DNA from: an uncultured Porphyromonas sp.
GTDB lineage: Bacteria > Bacteroidota > Bacteroidia > Bacteroidales > Porphyromonadaceae
Assembly (NCBI RefSeq): GCF_938046015.1
Contig: NZ_CALIXW010000007.1
Coordinates: 1 to 64,000, forward strand
Reading direction: 5' to 3'
DNA: 64,000 nt
A program made the translations under genes and the position numbers. A model generated the notes under the pieces. The model ran no database searches and was not told the DNA's origin. It saw only the letters and a list, made by a program, of their open reading frames with translations. Positions 53,571-63,000 of the stretch are shown here, one piece after another. Every line of letters starts with the position of its first letter. The first letter of the stretch is position 1.

Positions 53571-55190
53571 CTAGCCTAAGACCTCCGTGTGGTAGTCGAT
53601 GGCTGCGCGGACGAAGCTCATGAAGAGGGGACTGGGGTGCAGCACCGTGCTGCTGTACTCGGGGTGGTACTGCACGCCGACGTACCAGCGATGCTCGGGG
53701 AGCTCGACCGTCTCGACGAGCCCCGTGTCGGGGTTCTCCCCAGCGCAGAGCATGCCCGCACGCTCGAAGTCCTCGCGGTACTGGCTGTTGAACTCGAAGC
53801 GGTGGCGGTGGCGCTCACGGACGAACTCCTTGCCGTAGGCCGCAGCGATCTTCGACCCAGGGCGTAGGACGCAGTCGTAGCCGCCGAGGCGCATAGAGCC
53901 GCCGAGCTCGGAGACCGTCTTCTGCTCCTCCATCAGGTCGACGACCTTGTGCGTCGAGGAGGGGTCGATCTCCGTGGTGTGGGCATCGGCCCAGCCGAGT
54001 ACGTTGCGTGCGTACTCGATGACCATGCACTGCATGCCGAGGCAGATCCCGAGGGTGGGGATATTATGCTCGCGCGTGTAGCGCAGGGCGACGAACTTGC
54101 CCTCCACCCCGCGCGCACCGAAGCCGGGGGCGATGACGACGCCGTCGAGGCCCTCCAGCAGCTCGGCCACGTTCTCGGGCGTCACCTTCTCGCTGTGGAT
54201 GGAGATGAGGCGGAGCTTGCGCCCGTTGTAGGTCGCTGCCTGCAGCAGGGATTCGTCGATGGACTTGTAGGCGTCCTGTAGCTCCACGTACTTACCTACG
54301 AGCCCGATGCGTACCTCCTCGGTGGCCTGCTCGCGCAGGGAGAGGAAGTGCTTCCAGGGCTTGAGCTCGGGCGTGGACTCCTCGGGGGTGATGCCGCACT
54401 TCTTCAGTACGATCTCGTCGAGGTGCTGTGCCTGCAGGGCCAGTGGTACCTGGTAGATGGTGGGGACGTCGACGCTCTGCACGACGCTCTCGGGGGAGAC
54501 GTTGCAGAAGAGCGCGACCTTGCGCAGGATGTCGCTGCCGAGGCTGTGCTCGGTGCGCAGCACGAGGATGTCGGGCTGGATACCCACCTCCTGCAGCTGC
54601 TTGACGGAGTGCTGGGTGGGCTTGGTCTTGACCTCACCTGCGGCAGCGATGTAGGGCACGTAGGTCAGGTGCAGGCAGAGGCAGCTCTGCCCCAGCTCCC
54701 ACTTCAGCTGGCGTACGCTCTCTAGGAAGGGTAGAGACTCGATGTCGCCGACGGTGCCACCGATCTCGGTGATGACGAAGTCGTACTGCTTCTTGAGGCC
54801 GAGCAGCTTGACGTTGCGCTTAATCTCGTCGGTGATGTGGGGGATGACCTGTACGGTCTTGCCGAGGTAGTCGCCCTGACGCTCCTTGCGGATGACGTTC
54901 TGGTAGATGCGTCCCGTGGTGATGTTGTTGGCGCGCGAGGTGGCTACATCGAGGAAGCGCTCGTAGTGCCCGAGGTCGAGGTCGGCCTCATGTCCATCGT
55001 CCGTGACGTAGCATTCGCCGTGCTCGTAGGGGTTGAGCGTCCCTGGGTCGATATTGATGTAGGGGTCAAACTTCTGTATCGTGACGCTGTAGCCACGTGC
55101 CTGGAGTAGCTTGCCCAGAGAGGCGGCTACGATCCCTTTACCCAGGGAGGAGACGACGCCTCCCGTGACGAAGATGTACTTTGTTTCCAC
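53571..55190 (-). CDS. pyrG: CTP synthase
   Basis: Makes CTP from UTP, ATP and glutamine. The 539 residues are the usual length: the amidoligase domain opens YIFVTGGVVSSLGKGIVAAS and includes QKFDPYINIDPGTLNPYEHG and DDGHEADLDLGHYERF. The glutaminase domain has C383 in LGICLGMQCMVIEYA and the C-terminal GVQYHPEYSST His-Glu. The start codon is GTG at 55190 (VETKYIFVTGG); no in-frame ATG lies upstream. A TATCTTTG box sits 91 bases before it; yidC follows and may be cotranscribed. Confidence 0.97.
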   Translation of the reverse strand: METKYIFVTGGVVSSLGKGIVAASLGKLLQARGYSVTIQKFDPYINIDPGTLNPYEHGECYVTDDGHEADLDLGHYERFLDVATSRANNITTGRIYQNVIRKERQGDYLGKTVQVIPHITDEIKRNVKLLGLKKQYDFVITEIGGTVGDIESLPFLESVRQLKWELGQSCLCLHLTYVPYIAAAGEVKTKPTQHSVKQLQEVGIQPDILVLRTEHSLGSDILRKVALFCNVSPESVVQSVDVPTIYQVPLALQAQHLDEIVLKKCGITPEESTPELKPWKHFLSLREQATEEVRIGLVGKYVELQDAYKSIDESLLQAATYNGRKLRLISIHSEKVTPENVAELLEGLDGVVIAPGFGARGVEGKFVALRYTREHNIPTLGICLGMQCMVIEYARNVLGWADAHTTEIDPSSTHKVVDLMEEQKTVSELGGSMRLGGYDCVLRPGSKIAAAYGKEFVRERHRHRFEFNSQYREDFERAGMLCAGENPDTGLVETVELPEHRWYVGVQYHPEYSSTVLHPSPLFMSFVRAAIDYHTEVLG

Positions 55191-55280
55191 TGCCGTTATG
55201 CGCTATATATAACAATGAGTAGTCGCTTGGGCGGGCTGCGGGGAGCCTTCGCTCACCTATCATCTACCCAAGATACGCCA

Positions 55281-55288
55281 CAAAGATA
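55281..55288 (-). promoter_or_regulatory. pyrG -7 promoter box
   Basis: The minus strand reads TATCTTTG, 91 bases upstream of the pyrG GTG. No TTTG -33 was found at the expected spacing. Confidence 0.45.
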
Positions 55289-55448
55289 CATCATTGTCGT
55301 GAGTCCTAGCCCTCCGAGCGGCCTTGCCCGCCGTGCCTTCATAAGGCGCTTCCCGTGCTCTGCCCTCGCCCGCACCGAGCTGAGGGATGAGCTGCTCCGA
55401 TGCTCCGCCTGGGCTCGCAGCACCGCGTGTCCTAAAGGGGGACGCGGT

Positions 55449-55558
55449 TTATTATATAATATCCCGACGAATATGATATTATTTTTGACCAAATGTTATA
55501 TAACTTCTGCTCCGATATTATATAATATTCCTCGAGATATAATATTATTTTTCTCCCT
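55449..55558. repeat. AT-rich 22-bp-step array A2 (five units)
   Basis: Units start at 55449, 55471, 55493, 55515 and 55537, all exactly 22 bases apart. Two bases into each unit is a 10-bp dyad or near-dyad: ATTATATAAT, ATGATATTAT, GTTATATAAC, ATTATATAAT and ATAATATTAT. The third carries paired changes (A to G on the left, T to C on the right) that keep the dyad. The roughly 8-base spacers are GC-rich and vary. It lies between the divergent pyrG and lipoprotein genes; apart from the pyrG promoter box, nothing else was seen in 55191-55925. Confidence 0.9.
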
Positions 55559-55925
55559 CCCACCTAGCTGTCGGCTCCGCTTCACACGTGTCGCGCCTCC
55601 TTCCCACATAGCAGGATTTAGGTGGAGCCGAGAGGCTAAGGGCTGCAGCTTGTCCTTTGGAAGGCCTGTCCACAGGAGCCTAGGACTGCAGCCCCGAATG
55701 AGCCTTGGGCGGAGGCTGTTTTGTGTGGTGCAAAAGTTTGATGCGTGGAAGATGCTGCTTGTTAAAAATATTTATCGTAACTTCGCGCCCTAGAGAGCGT
55801 GCTTACTAACTGACTTCATCCTTCACCGTGCTTTACCAAGCAACTGGCAACTGGCGCAAGCCGTATGGAGTCCGTGGAAGTACTCTAAAAAAAGAAGATT
55901 ACATTAGTCACTAAACAATCATTCA

Positions 55926-57218
55926 ATGAAAGCAACAAGACCCCTACTATTGCTTGCTCTGTTGGCGGTATTTGGATCCTGCTCCAAGGCCACCGATGAG
56001 CCTGTAGCCCCAAGCCCTAGCTCCAGCGATCAGCCGCTCAAGATCGCCCTGAGCGGTGAGATCGAGATGCCCGAGGTCGATCCTCAGACGGCGCGCGACC
56101 TGATCCTGACGGAAGGGACAACCAGCTCTGGTAAGCGCATTATTAGTCCTTATTTCACCGATAGCCGCCTCCCTGCTATCCTCTGCATCTATGATGACTT
56201 CGGGGGGATGAGCCTCTCGCGTGTCTTCATCGATGTTACCCCTGCTACGAGCAGCAATGGTAAGACGGTAAGTCGCTTCCGCTACTATGGTGCCCTTGAT
56301 CAGGGGAAGTTTAAGGTCCGCGGTGCGAACCAACAGTTCAAGTCTGGTGATAAGGTCTCCTACAAGCAAGATCCAACTAACTCTGGAGTCTACGTAGGCC
56401 TCTTCGTCGGTCTTGACCCTAATGGCGGTGAAGATACCTCCCTTAATATCGGTGAGGGTAGCATAAGCTATACCCACGGTGGCTGGGAAACCAAGCTCGG
56501 TCAAGCTGTAGACTATACGTCTGTCGGGCCTAACCGCAGTGCTACCCGCATCATCTTCGGTACGACGAGCGAGCGTAAGGGTACCGAAACTGTCGAGATT
56601 GCTGGAGAAAAGGTCACCCGTGTTCTCTATGAGCATCATCCTCTGAAGTTCGCTTTCGACAAGACCATCTTCGACAAGGCTCCTGATGCCCGTCATCCTA
56701 ACCCTGACACCCGCGATAATGTCCTCACGGTAAATGACCTCAAGCTCACTATGCGCGGAGCCCTCCTCGAGGTCGAGGTAGAGAACTGGGGTACGGCTGG
56801 CGTCAATGTCGGTGGTGTACGTGTCGGCACATTCGGCGGTGGTAAGGTTGAGTTCTCTGCCCCTACCGCGAAGAAGATCACGCGTAAGAATCAGTACGGC
56901 CAGACGAATACCTTCTGGGAAGTAGATACGCCTCCTATGGTGACTCCCGCTACCACTACGGGGAAGTACGATATCAAGTTCTACGAATCTGTCCGTCTAG
57001 AGGGTAAGGATCCCAGAGGGGGGAATGTCGCTTCTATGAAGAAGATCGTCTACCTGCCCTTCGTCAACACCGTAACGGGCCGCAAGCAGATCCCAGGTAC
57101 CCTCGAGATCTTCTACAATCAGACGACGGGTTCTACCGAGCAGAAGACGGTAAGTGCAGCTGTCCGTGCGCTGAAGAATCAGGGGATCCTTGTCACGAAG
57201 AAGTTCATGATTAACTAG
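55926..57218 (+). CDS. Lipoprotein of unknown function
   Basis: This 430-residue protein has a lipoprotein signal (LLALLAVFGSC, Cys20), then a Ser/Pro/Asp-rich spacer (PVAPSPSSSDQP) and a mostly beta body, with GKTVSRFRYYGALDQGKFKV and a C-terminal KNQGILVTKKFMIN. Family not recognised. Fimbrillin-like or other beta-sandwich surface lipoproteins of Bacteroidetes are the nearest analogy in layout, without motif support. Its codons end in T more often than those of flanking genes, so its base use is less GC-rich. A possible TAACTTCG box (55778-55785) lies 140 bases upstream. A 52-residue gene follows 23 bases downstream. Confidence 0.6.
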   Translation: MKATRPLLLLALLAVFGSCSKATDEPVAPSPSSSDQPLKIALSGEIEMPEVDPQTARDLILTEGTTSSGKRIISPYFTDSRLPAILCIYDDFGGMSLSRVFIDVTPATSSNGKTVSRFRYYGALDQGKFKVRGANQQFKSGDKVSYKQDPTNSGVYVGLFVGLDPNGGEDTSLNIGEGSISYTHGGWETKLGQAVDYTSVGPNRSATRIIFGTTSERKGTETVEIAGEKVTRVLYEHHPLKFAFDKTIFDKAPDARHPNPDTRDNVLTVNDLKLTMRGALLEVEVENWGTAGVNVGGVRVGTFGGGKVEFSAPTAKKITRKNQYGQTNTFWEVDTPPMVTPATTTGKYDIKFYESVRLEGKDPRGGNVASMKKIVYLPFVNTVTGRKQIPGTLEIFYNQTTGSTEQKTVSAAVRALKNQGILVTKKFMIN

Positions 57219-57241
57219 TAATGAAGATACACGCAAGAGAT

Positions 57242-57400
57242 ATGAAGAAGCAAGTCTATACGCAGCCCGAGATCGAGCTCCTCAAGCTCCAGGGTGAGCC
57301 TAGTCTTCTCGTGGACTTCTCCGTCGGAGGCATCCTTGACGATATCGAGGATGCAGGGGAATGGGATGATAACACCTACGCTCCAGGCCAAGGCTGGTAG
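57242..57400 (+). CDS. 52-residue peptide gene downstream of the lipoprotein
   Basis: A short gene that starts MKKQVYTQPEIELLKLQGEP, continues with SLLVDFSVGGILDDIEDAGE and ends WDDNTYAPGQGW. An in-frame ATG at 57221 would give 59 residues (MKIHARDMKKQ). The opening MKK-x-Y-x-x-PEIE resembles very common short Bacteroidales proteins that begin MKKxYxxPEIEVxxL and are encoded beside surface lipoproteins or as natural-product-type precursors. The C-terminus is acidic with a GQGW end. It lies 23 bases past the lipoprotein stop and ends 28 bases before a terminator, so both are probably one transcript. No function is known. Confidence 0.6.
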   Translation: MKKQVYTQPEIELLKLQGEPSLLVDFSVGGILDDIEDAGEWDDNTYAPGQGW

Positions 57401-57428
57401 TCCTCTCCACACGAAGAAAGTAAAGAGC

Positions 57429-57464
57429 GCGGGGCGCTACCTCCATCTGGGGGTAGCGCCCCGC
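57429..57464 (+). terminator. Terminator of the lipoprotein-peptide unit
   Basis: A 13-bp perfect GC stem (57429-57441 with 57452-57464) followed by CTGCTTTAGGG. The T run is short. Confidence 0.6.
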
Positions 57465-57612
57465 CTGCTTTAGGGAGCCGCCCACACCCGTCCTTGGCCT
57501 TGTCGCCCTGTGTGGGACGCCCTCGTCCCTCCACCTGCTGCGGGGCGCGAACTATCTCGGGGGACGGGCTGTTCTACCCACAGCTAAGTAGCTCACCTAA
57601 GACAAATAGAAT

Positions 57613-58119
57613 ATGGCAACAGTAACGTTCAAGAATCAGCTCACCGTCACCCTCAACGGTCAGCTCCCCGCCGTGGGCAGCCTCGCCCCTAACTTCGCCG
57701 CTACGCAGGCCGACCTCAGCGATGTCCACCTCGAGGACTGGCGTGGTCAGCGCGTCGTGCTCAACGTCTTCCCTAGCATCGATACGGGCGTCTGCGCTGC
57801 CAGCGTACGCCGCTTCAACGCCGAGGCTGCAGCGCTGGAGAATACCGCCGTCCTCTGCATCTCCAAGGATCTGCCCTTCGCCCTCAAGCGCTTCTGTGGC
57901 GCTGAAGGTCTAGACAAGGTCGTGCCCCTCTCCACCTTCCGCTGCAACTGCTTCACCGACGGCTATGGCCTGCTGCAGACGGATGGCCCGCTGCGCGGCC
58001 TGCTGGCCCGTGCCGTCGTCGTCATCGACACCGATGGCAAGGTCCTCTACACGGAGCTCGTCCCCGAGATCACCGAGGAGCCCAACTATGAGGCTGCGCT
58101 GGCTGTACTGAAGAAGTAA
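57613..58119 (+). CDS. tpx: Thiol peroxidase (Tpx-type peroxiredoxin)
   Basis: Reduces hydrogen peroxide and alkyl hydroperoxides with thioredoxin. The 168 residues are of normal Tpx length. The peroxidatic C61 lies in PSIDTGVCAASVRRF (Tpx motif PSxDTxxC), and the resolving C95 in LKRFCGAEG; an additional C82 sits in VLCISKDLPFA. GKVLYTELVPEITEEPNYE is the C-terminal Tpx block. It is a single gene with a palindromic terminator. Confidence 0.97.
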   Translation: MATVTFKNQLTVTLNGQLPAVGSLAPNFAATQADLSDVHLEDWRGQRVVLNVFPSIDTGVCAASVRRFNAEAAALENTAVLCISKDLPFALKRFCGAEGLDKVVPLSTFRCNCFTDGYGLLQTDGPLRGLLARAVVVIDTDGKVLYTELVPEITEEPNYEAALAVLKK

Positions 58120-58143
58120 GTTCGCCCGCTGTGCGTTCTAATT

Positions 58144-58189
58144 AAGGCCAAGGGGCGGCACCACGATCGTGGTGCCGCCCCTTGGCCTT
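58144..58189. terminator. 46-bp perfect palindromic terminator after tpx
   Basis: Positions 58144-58166 and 58167-58189 are exact reverse complements (AAGGCCAAGGGGCGGCACCA), followed by TTGCTTTC on the plus strand. It probably serves both tpx and the convergent barrel gene. Confidence 0.75.
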
Positions 58190-58254
58190 TTGCTTTCTTA
58201 ATTAGGCGGGCGCCTTAGCTGGTCGTGCTAGGTGACAGCCTTAGCTCTCGGCTG

Positions 58255-60051
58255 CTAGAAGAGGTACTGCAGCCCCAGGAGTGCCGTGAGTGGCTGCTGT
58301 CGGTAGCCGTACCACTGGGTGGCGCCCGTCAGGAGCTGGGCGCGCAGCTCGGCCGTCAGGGAGAGGCGCGAGGAGACGCGGTAGGCGGCCTCGCCATGCA
58401 GGACGTGTAGGGGCTTGAGCCGCACTACCTGCCCCGCGAGGTCGTAGCTGCTCGTGGCGGTAGCGAACTCATAGCCCGCACGCAGCTGGGTGCGGGGGAT
58501 GCTCTGCAGCTCGAGTAGTGCGGAGAGCGTCCACTCGGGGCGCCCCGTCAAGAGGTCGCTTGCCTGCTGGTAGTCCTTATGCTCGGCAGCCAGCGAGGCG
58601 GTGAAGAGCCCCTCGTGGCGGTAACTCAGTGCGGCCCCGATCGCTAGCGTCTGATAACCCGCATAGTAGGGGACGAAGCCCAGCGAGAGCGGAGCCGTGG
58701 CTCCCTGAGGTAGGACGACGTTGACCATGGAGACCGGACGCCACTGCGCGGCATGGCGGTGTGAGCTGTAGCCTACCCAGGCCTCAGCGCCGAAGCGATC
58801 CTCGAGCAGCGTCTTGGCCGAGAGCTTGACCCAGCTGCGGCGCTCCAGCAGCTCGGGGTAGCTGGTGGGGCTGAGGTAGGGCATCTCGCGGCTGAGGAGC
58901 TGCCCGCGGAGCTGAGCGTGGTGCTCGGCGTCGGACTCGAGGCGGAGGCTGAAGGCCGAGCCATAGCTAAGGCGGGCGTCGACCTTGGGGAAGAGGTAGA
59001 GCTGCGCCCCCGAGGGATCACTGCCGTTGGTGAGGCGTAGGCCCCCACGCAGGTCCCAACGCCAGTCGCCCGAGAGGTCGCCGTAGGAGATGTAGGGGGC
59101 GACGCTGAGGCTAGAGCGCGAGGCATCGGGCAGCGCCTGCTGCTGGCTCAGCTGCTGGTAGCTGGGGCGGTAGTAGCTGAGCGCCCCATAGATGCCGAGG
59201 CGCGCCGTGCTGGAGAGCCTGTGGGAGAGCTGCAGGGAGAGGTGTGGGGCGAGTTCGCTGGCCTCGTAGCTATAGCTCTGTACGAGGGCCTCGGTGTACT
59301 TCGTCGAGGCGTAGTCGAGGCTGAAGCCCAGGTCGTAGAGCCAGTCCTCAGAGGCGATCTCGGGAGTAGCCAGGCGTGCGCTTAGGCGGAAGTGCTGCGT
59401 GGCCTGCTCGGGGTCCTCGATAGTGGCCTGGGAGCCGAGAGGGCTCTGCGTGGGAGCCGTCTTCTGCTCGTAGGTAGCGCGTCCGTAGTAGTTGGTCTTG
59501 TAGCGGCCGAGCTCGGCTCCGAGCTCGAGGCTAGGCAGGTCGAAGCGGTGGAGGTAGCGGGCGCCGAGCAGCCACTGCTGCTGGCGGGCTGTCCCCTGAC
59601 CAGCGAGGACGTCGTAGCCGAGGCGTGCCTGCGTCCAGTCGAAGCGCCCGAGGACGTCCAGCTCATCGCGCTCCTGGGCGAGGATGCGGTAGCCTGCCCC
59701 GAGGCGTAGGGTGGTGCTGACCCCGCCGCGGGCGGTGAGGTAGCCGCGCTGCTCGGAGCGGGCGAAGCCGCCCTGCATCGGGGCCAGCGCACGCAGCGGG
59801 CTCAGCAGAAGGTTAGCGCCGAGGCCTCTGTCCTCATAGCTATAGCGGGGCTCGCTGACGCGGGGCGCAGGTAGGCTCAGCGAGAGGTCTTGAGGCTGGC
59901 GCGTGGAGAGGGTCAGCTCCTCCTGCGTCATGACGGTGAGCTCGCGGCGCAGGGTGTCGGCACGCTTGGGGCTCTCTGTCTGTGCGCTCAGAGGGAGGGC
60001 AGCGCTGCCGCCGAGGATTAGGGCTAGGGGGAGGATATGCTGCTTCTTCAT
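58255..60051 (-). CDS. Outer-membrane beta-barrel protein paired with a TPR protein
   Basis: Begins with a signal peptide (MKKQHILPLALILGGSAALPLSAQ; ATG 60051 preferred over an in-frame ATG nine bases earlier), giving 598 residues. The body is a run of short amphipathic strands such as LSLQLSHRLSSTARLGIYGALSYY, joined by turns, and ends LLGLQYLF with the C-terminal Phe of outer-membrane barrels. No TonB plug or box was seen, so it is not a typical TonB receptor despite the length. It starts 11 bases after the TPR gene stop, and the two were probably kept together. A channel, assembly or scaffold role is possible. Confidence 0.7.
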   Translation of the reverse strand: MKKQHILPLALILGGSAALPLSAQTESPKRADTLRRELTVMTQEELTLSTRQPQDLSLSLPAPRVSEPRYSYEDRGLGANLLLSPLRALAPMQGGFARSEQRGYLTARGGVSTTLRLGAGYRILAQERDELDVLGRFDWTQARLGYDVLAGQGTARQQQWLLGARYLHRFDLPSLELGAELGRYKTNYYGRATYEQKTAPTQSPLGSQATIEDPEQATQHFRLSARLATPEIASEDWLYDLGFSLDYASTKYTEALVQSYSYEASELAPHLSLQLSHRLSSTARLGIYGALSYYRPSYQQLSQQQALPDASRSSLSVAPYISYGDLSGDWRWDLRGGLRLTNGSDPSGAQLYLFPKVDARLSYGSAFSLRLESDAEHHAQLRGQLLSREMPYLSPTSYPELLERRSWVKLSAKTLLEDRFGAEAWVGYSSHRHAAQWRPVSMVNVVLPQGATAPLSLGFVPYYAGYQTLAIGAALSYRHEGLFTASLAAEHKDYQQASDLLTGRPEWTLSALLELQSIPRTQLRAGYEFATATSSYDLAGQVVRLKPLHVLHGEAAYRVSSRLSLTAELRAQLLTGATQWYGYRQQPLTALLGLQYLF

Positions 60052-60062
60052 ACTCATCATAC

Positions 60063-63000
60063 TTATTTGTAGCTAGCGAGGCGCTCGGAGATCATCCGCT
60101 GGATGTCCTCCTCGCTACCCTTATAGTTGTCACGCAGGCTCTCTACGTACTGCTTGGCCAGGTAGGTCTCACCCGTACGCTGGTAGCAGTCCGCCAGGAG
60201 CAGGAAGGCGCGGGCGAGCCAGTACTGCTGGGTGGTGCCTGCAGCGATGAAGCTGTCGAGGCTCTTGCGAGCCTCGGCGGGCTTGCCCGAGCGCAGGAGG
60301 AGGTCGGCATGGCGTACGATGCCCTCAGCGCCCTCGGGGCTGTCGCCCTGCTTGAGGAGCGCCTCGTAGGTCTTCAGGGCCTGGCCGGTGGCGCCGGTGG
60401 CCTCTTCGCTCTTCCCCTTGATGAGGATGAGGGAGCTGCGTGCGCTCGTGCCGAGGTCGCTGCGCTTCAGCAGCTCACTCGTCACTGCGAGGCTACGCTT
60501 GTAGTCCTTCGCCTCGTGGGCTGAGGAGGCGAGCTGGACGCCGTAGCGGATCTTCTGCGGAGCCTCGAGTCCTTCTAGGGCGTAGAGCTTGGACCAGGAG
60601 GCAGTGCTGGCGGCGAGCTTGCCCTCGGCCTTCTGCAGACGGGCCAGTGCCTCGAGGGCGGGGATGCGTAGGTCAAGCGAGCGAGCGGGCTCGGCGAGCT
60701 TGGTGTAGATGGCCGTGGCCTCGGCGCTGCGCTGCGTCTCCTCGTAGTGGCGGGCCAGCAGGAGCTCGGCCTTGCCTGCGTCGCGGCTCTTGGGGTAGGC
60801 ACGGACGTAGTTCTCTAGCGCCGAGACGGTGCCCTCCTTATCCTTCTTGTACTTGCTCTCGAGGGAGAGGTACTGCAGGTGGGCGCCTTCCTCCTCGGAG
60901 GGGCTCAGCTGCTTGCCGAGGGTGGCGGCATAGGCGCTGTACTCGTCTACGCGGTCTAGGTCGATGTAGATGTTCTTGAGGTCGGAGAGGGCCGAGCGTG
61001 CCTCCTCGCTGTCGGGATAGCGTGCGATGAGGTCCTTGTAGGCCTTGATGGCCTCCTCGTGGCGGCCTGCGTTGTAGGAGACCATCCCGAGCTCGAGGGC
61101 GCCGAGGCGGGCATAGCTGCTCTCGGGGTAGCGTTGGATGAGCTGAGAGAAGGTACGCTGCGCCTCGGTGACGGGTGCCTTGCTCAGGATCTGCGCGCGG
61201 CCCTTGTCATAGAGCACCTCGGGTAGGTGGGCGGACTCAGGGTAGAGGCGAGCCAGCAGGTCGAGCGACTCGATCTGCTTGGCATAGTTACCCCAGCGTC
61301 CCTGGATGGCCGCCATGCGGTAGAGGGCCTCGTCGTTGCCGCCTGGGGCGAGCTCGTTGGCCGCGCGGTAGTCTTCGAGGGCCTCCTTGCTGCGATGCTG
61401 CACGAGGTAGCTGTCGGCACGGCGGCAGAGGGCGTCTACGCGGCGTGCTGTGGGCTCGCTAGAGGCCTGGCTGAGGTAGCTGGTGAAGGCACGCTGTGCC
61501 TCGCTGTAGCGCTTCGAGTTGTAGTAGGCGTAGCCCTCGACATAAGCGCTGAGGGGCACGCTGAACTGGGCGCTGCGGCTGTGCTGCACGTCGCGGGCGG
61601 ACTCGGCATAGCGTCCCTCCTGGAGGTAGGTGAGGGCACGCAGGAGGTAGCACTGGGCAGTGTAGTCGGGCTGGGTGGCGAGCTTGATGCCCTCGGAGAG
61701 GCGCTGCTCGGCCTCGGGATAGCGTCCCTTGCTGAGGGCATCCTCTCCGAGGCGCAGCAGGACGTATTGCTTGGCCTCGTCGAGGTCACGGCTCTGGAGC
61801 TGCAGGCGCTGCAGGGTCGCCAGTGACTGGCTGTAGTCCTTGTTCGTCAGGAAGAGGCGCTTCATCAGACCCAGCACCTCGGCGTGGTGCTTGGACTGGG
61901 GGTACTCCTTGACGAAGGCCTCGGCGGCGCGCACGGTCTGGCCGAAGTTGGCTCGCTGCGTCTGGTACTGCAGCAGTACGCCGTTGTAGAGAGCAGCCTC
62001 GCGCAGCTGGCGGTCGGCGGCGGGGTGTGCGGCAGCGCGGCTGAAGGCTAGCGCGGCAGCGCTGGACTGGCCGAGCTTCAAGAGGCTGTTGGCCTGGACG
62101 AAGAGCGTCTTGGCCCCGTAGTCCCCAGCCTTGTCGGTCTCGACGCCCTCAAGAGCCTTGAGGGTCTCGTCGTAGCGCCCTAGGGCGTAGAGCGAGGCGC
62201 CGAGGGCGTAGCGCTCCCCAGCGTTTGGCTCGTAGCCGCTCTCCGTGAGCAGGGGCTGCAGGTAGCGCACCGCCTCGGCATAGGAGCCTAGGGCGAAGTG
62301 TGCCTGTCCCTGGGCGCCGCGGATGTCGGGGCGGGAGGAGAGGCTGGGGTAGCTACGCAGCAGGGGCTGGGTAGCGCTCAGCGCAGCCTCGGGCTGCTGG
62401 GTTGCGAACTCTAGCAGCACGAGCTGGCAGGCGGCTTCGGGGCGCAGCGCCTCGGGGTAGCTCTCGGGACGGAAGAGCTCACGGGCGAGCTCCGTCTTGC
62501 CCTCCAGCTGGGCGATGGTGCCGAGGTAGAGGGTGGCCTGAGCTCCGACGAGGCCGCCATCGAGGTCGGCCGCCTGCTCTAGGGCTGCCTTGGCCTCGGC
62601 GAGCTGCTCCATGCCGCGCCTATCCTTGAGGAGGCTGTAGCCGAGGGCGAGCTGTAGCTGGGCGGCCTCACGTGGGGCGAGGGCTGAGAGGGGGACGCGG
62701 CGTAGCTCCTCCTGAGCTACCGAGTAGTGTCCCTGCTCGAGATAGATGAGGCCAAGGAGCAGCTGGGCCTCGGCTCGGTCGAGGCTCTGCGGATGCTCGG
62801 TGAGGAAGCGGTTGACCAGCTCCTCGGGGTGGTCGGTGCGCTGGAGCATCAGTGTGGCGAGCATCTGGCGGTAGGCGGCGTGCTCCCGCTCTAGCGGCAG
62901 GCGACCCAGCTGGGGCAGGTCGTGGAGATAGCCTAGATAGTTGGCCGAGGCATAGTCCTGGTGCAGCTGAGCGGTCTCGAGGAGGCTACGGCTGGGGTCC

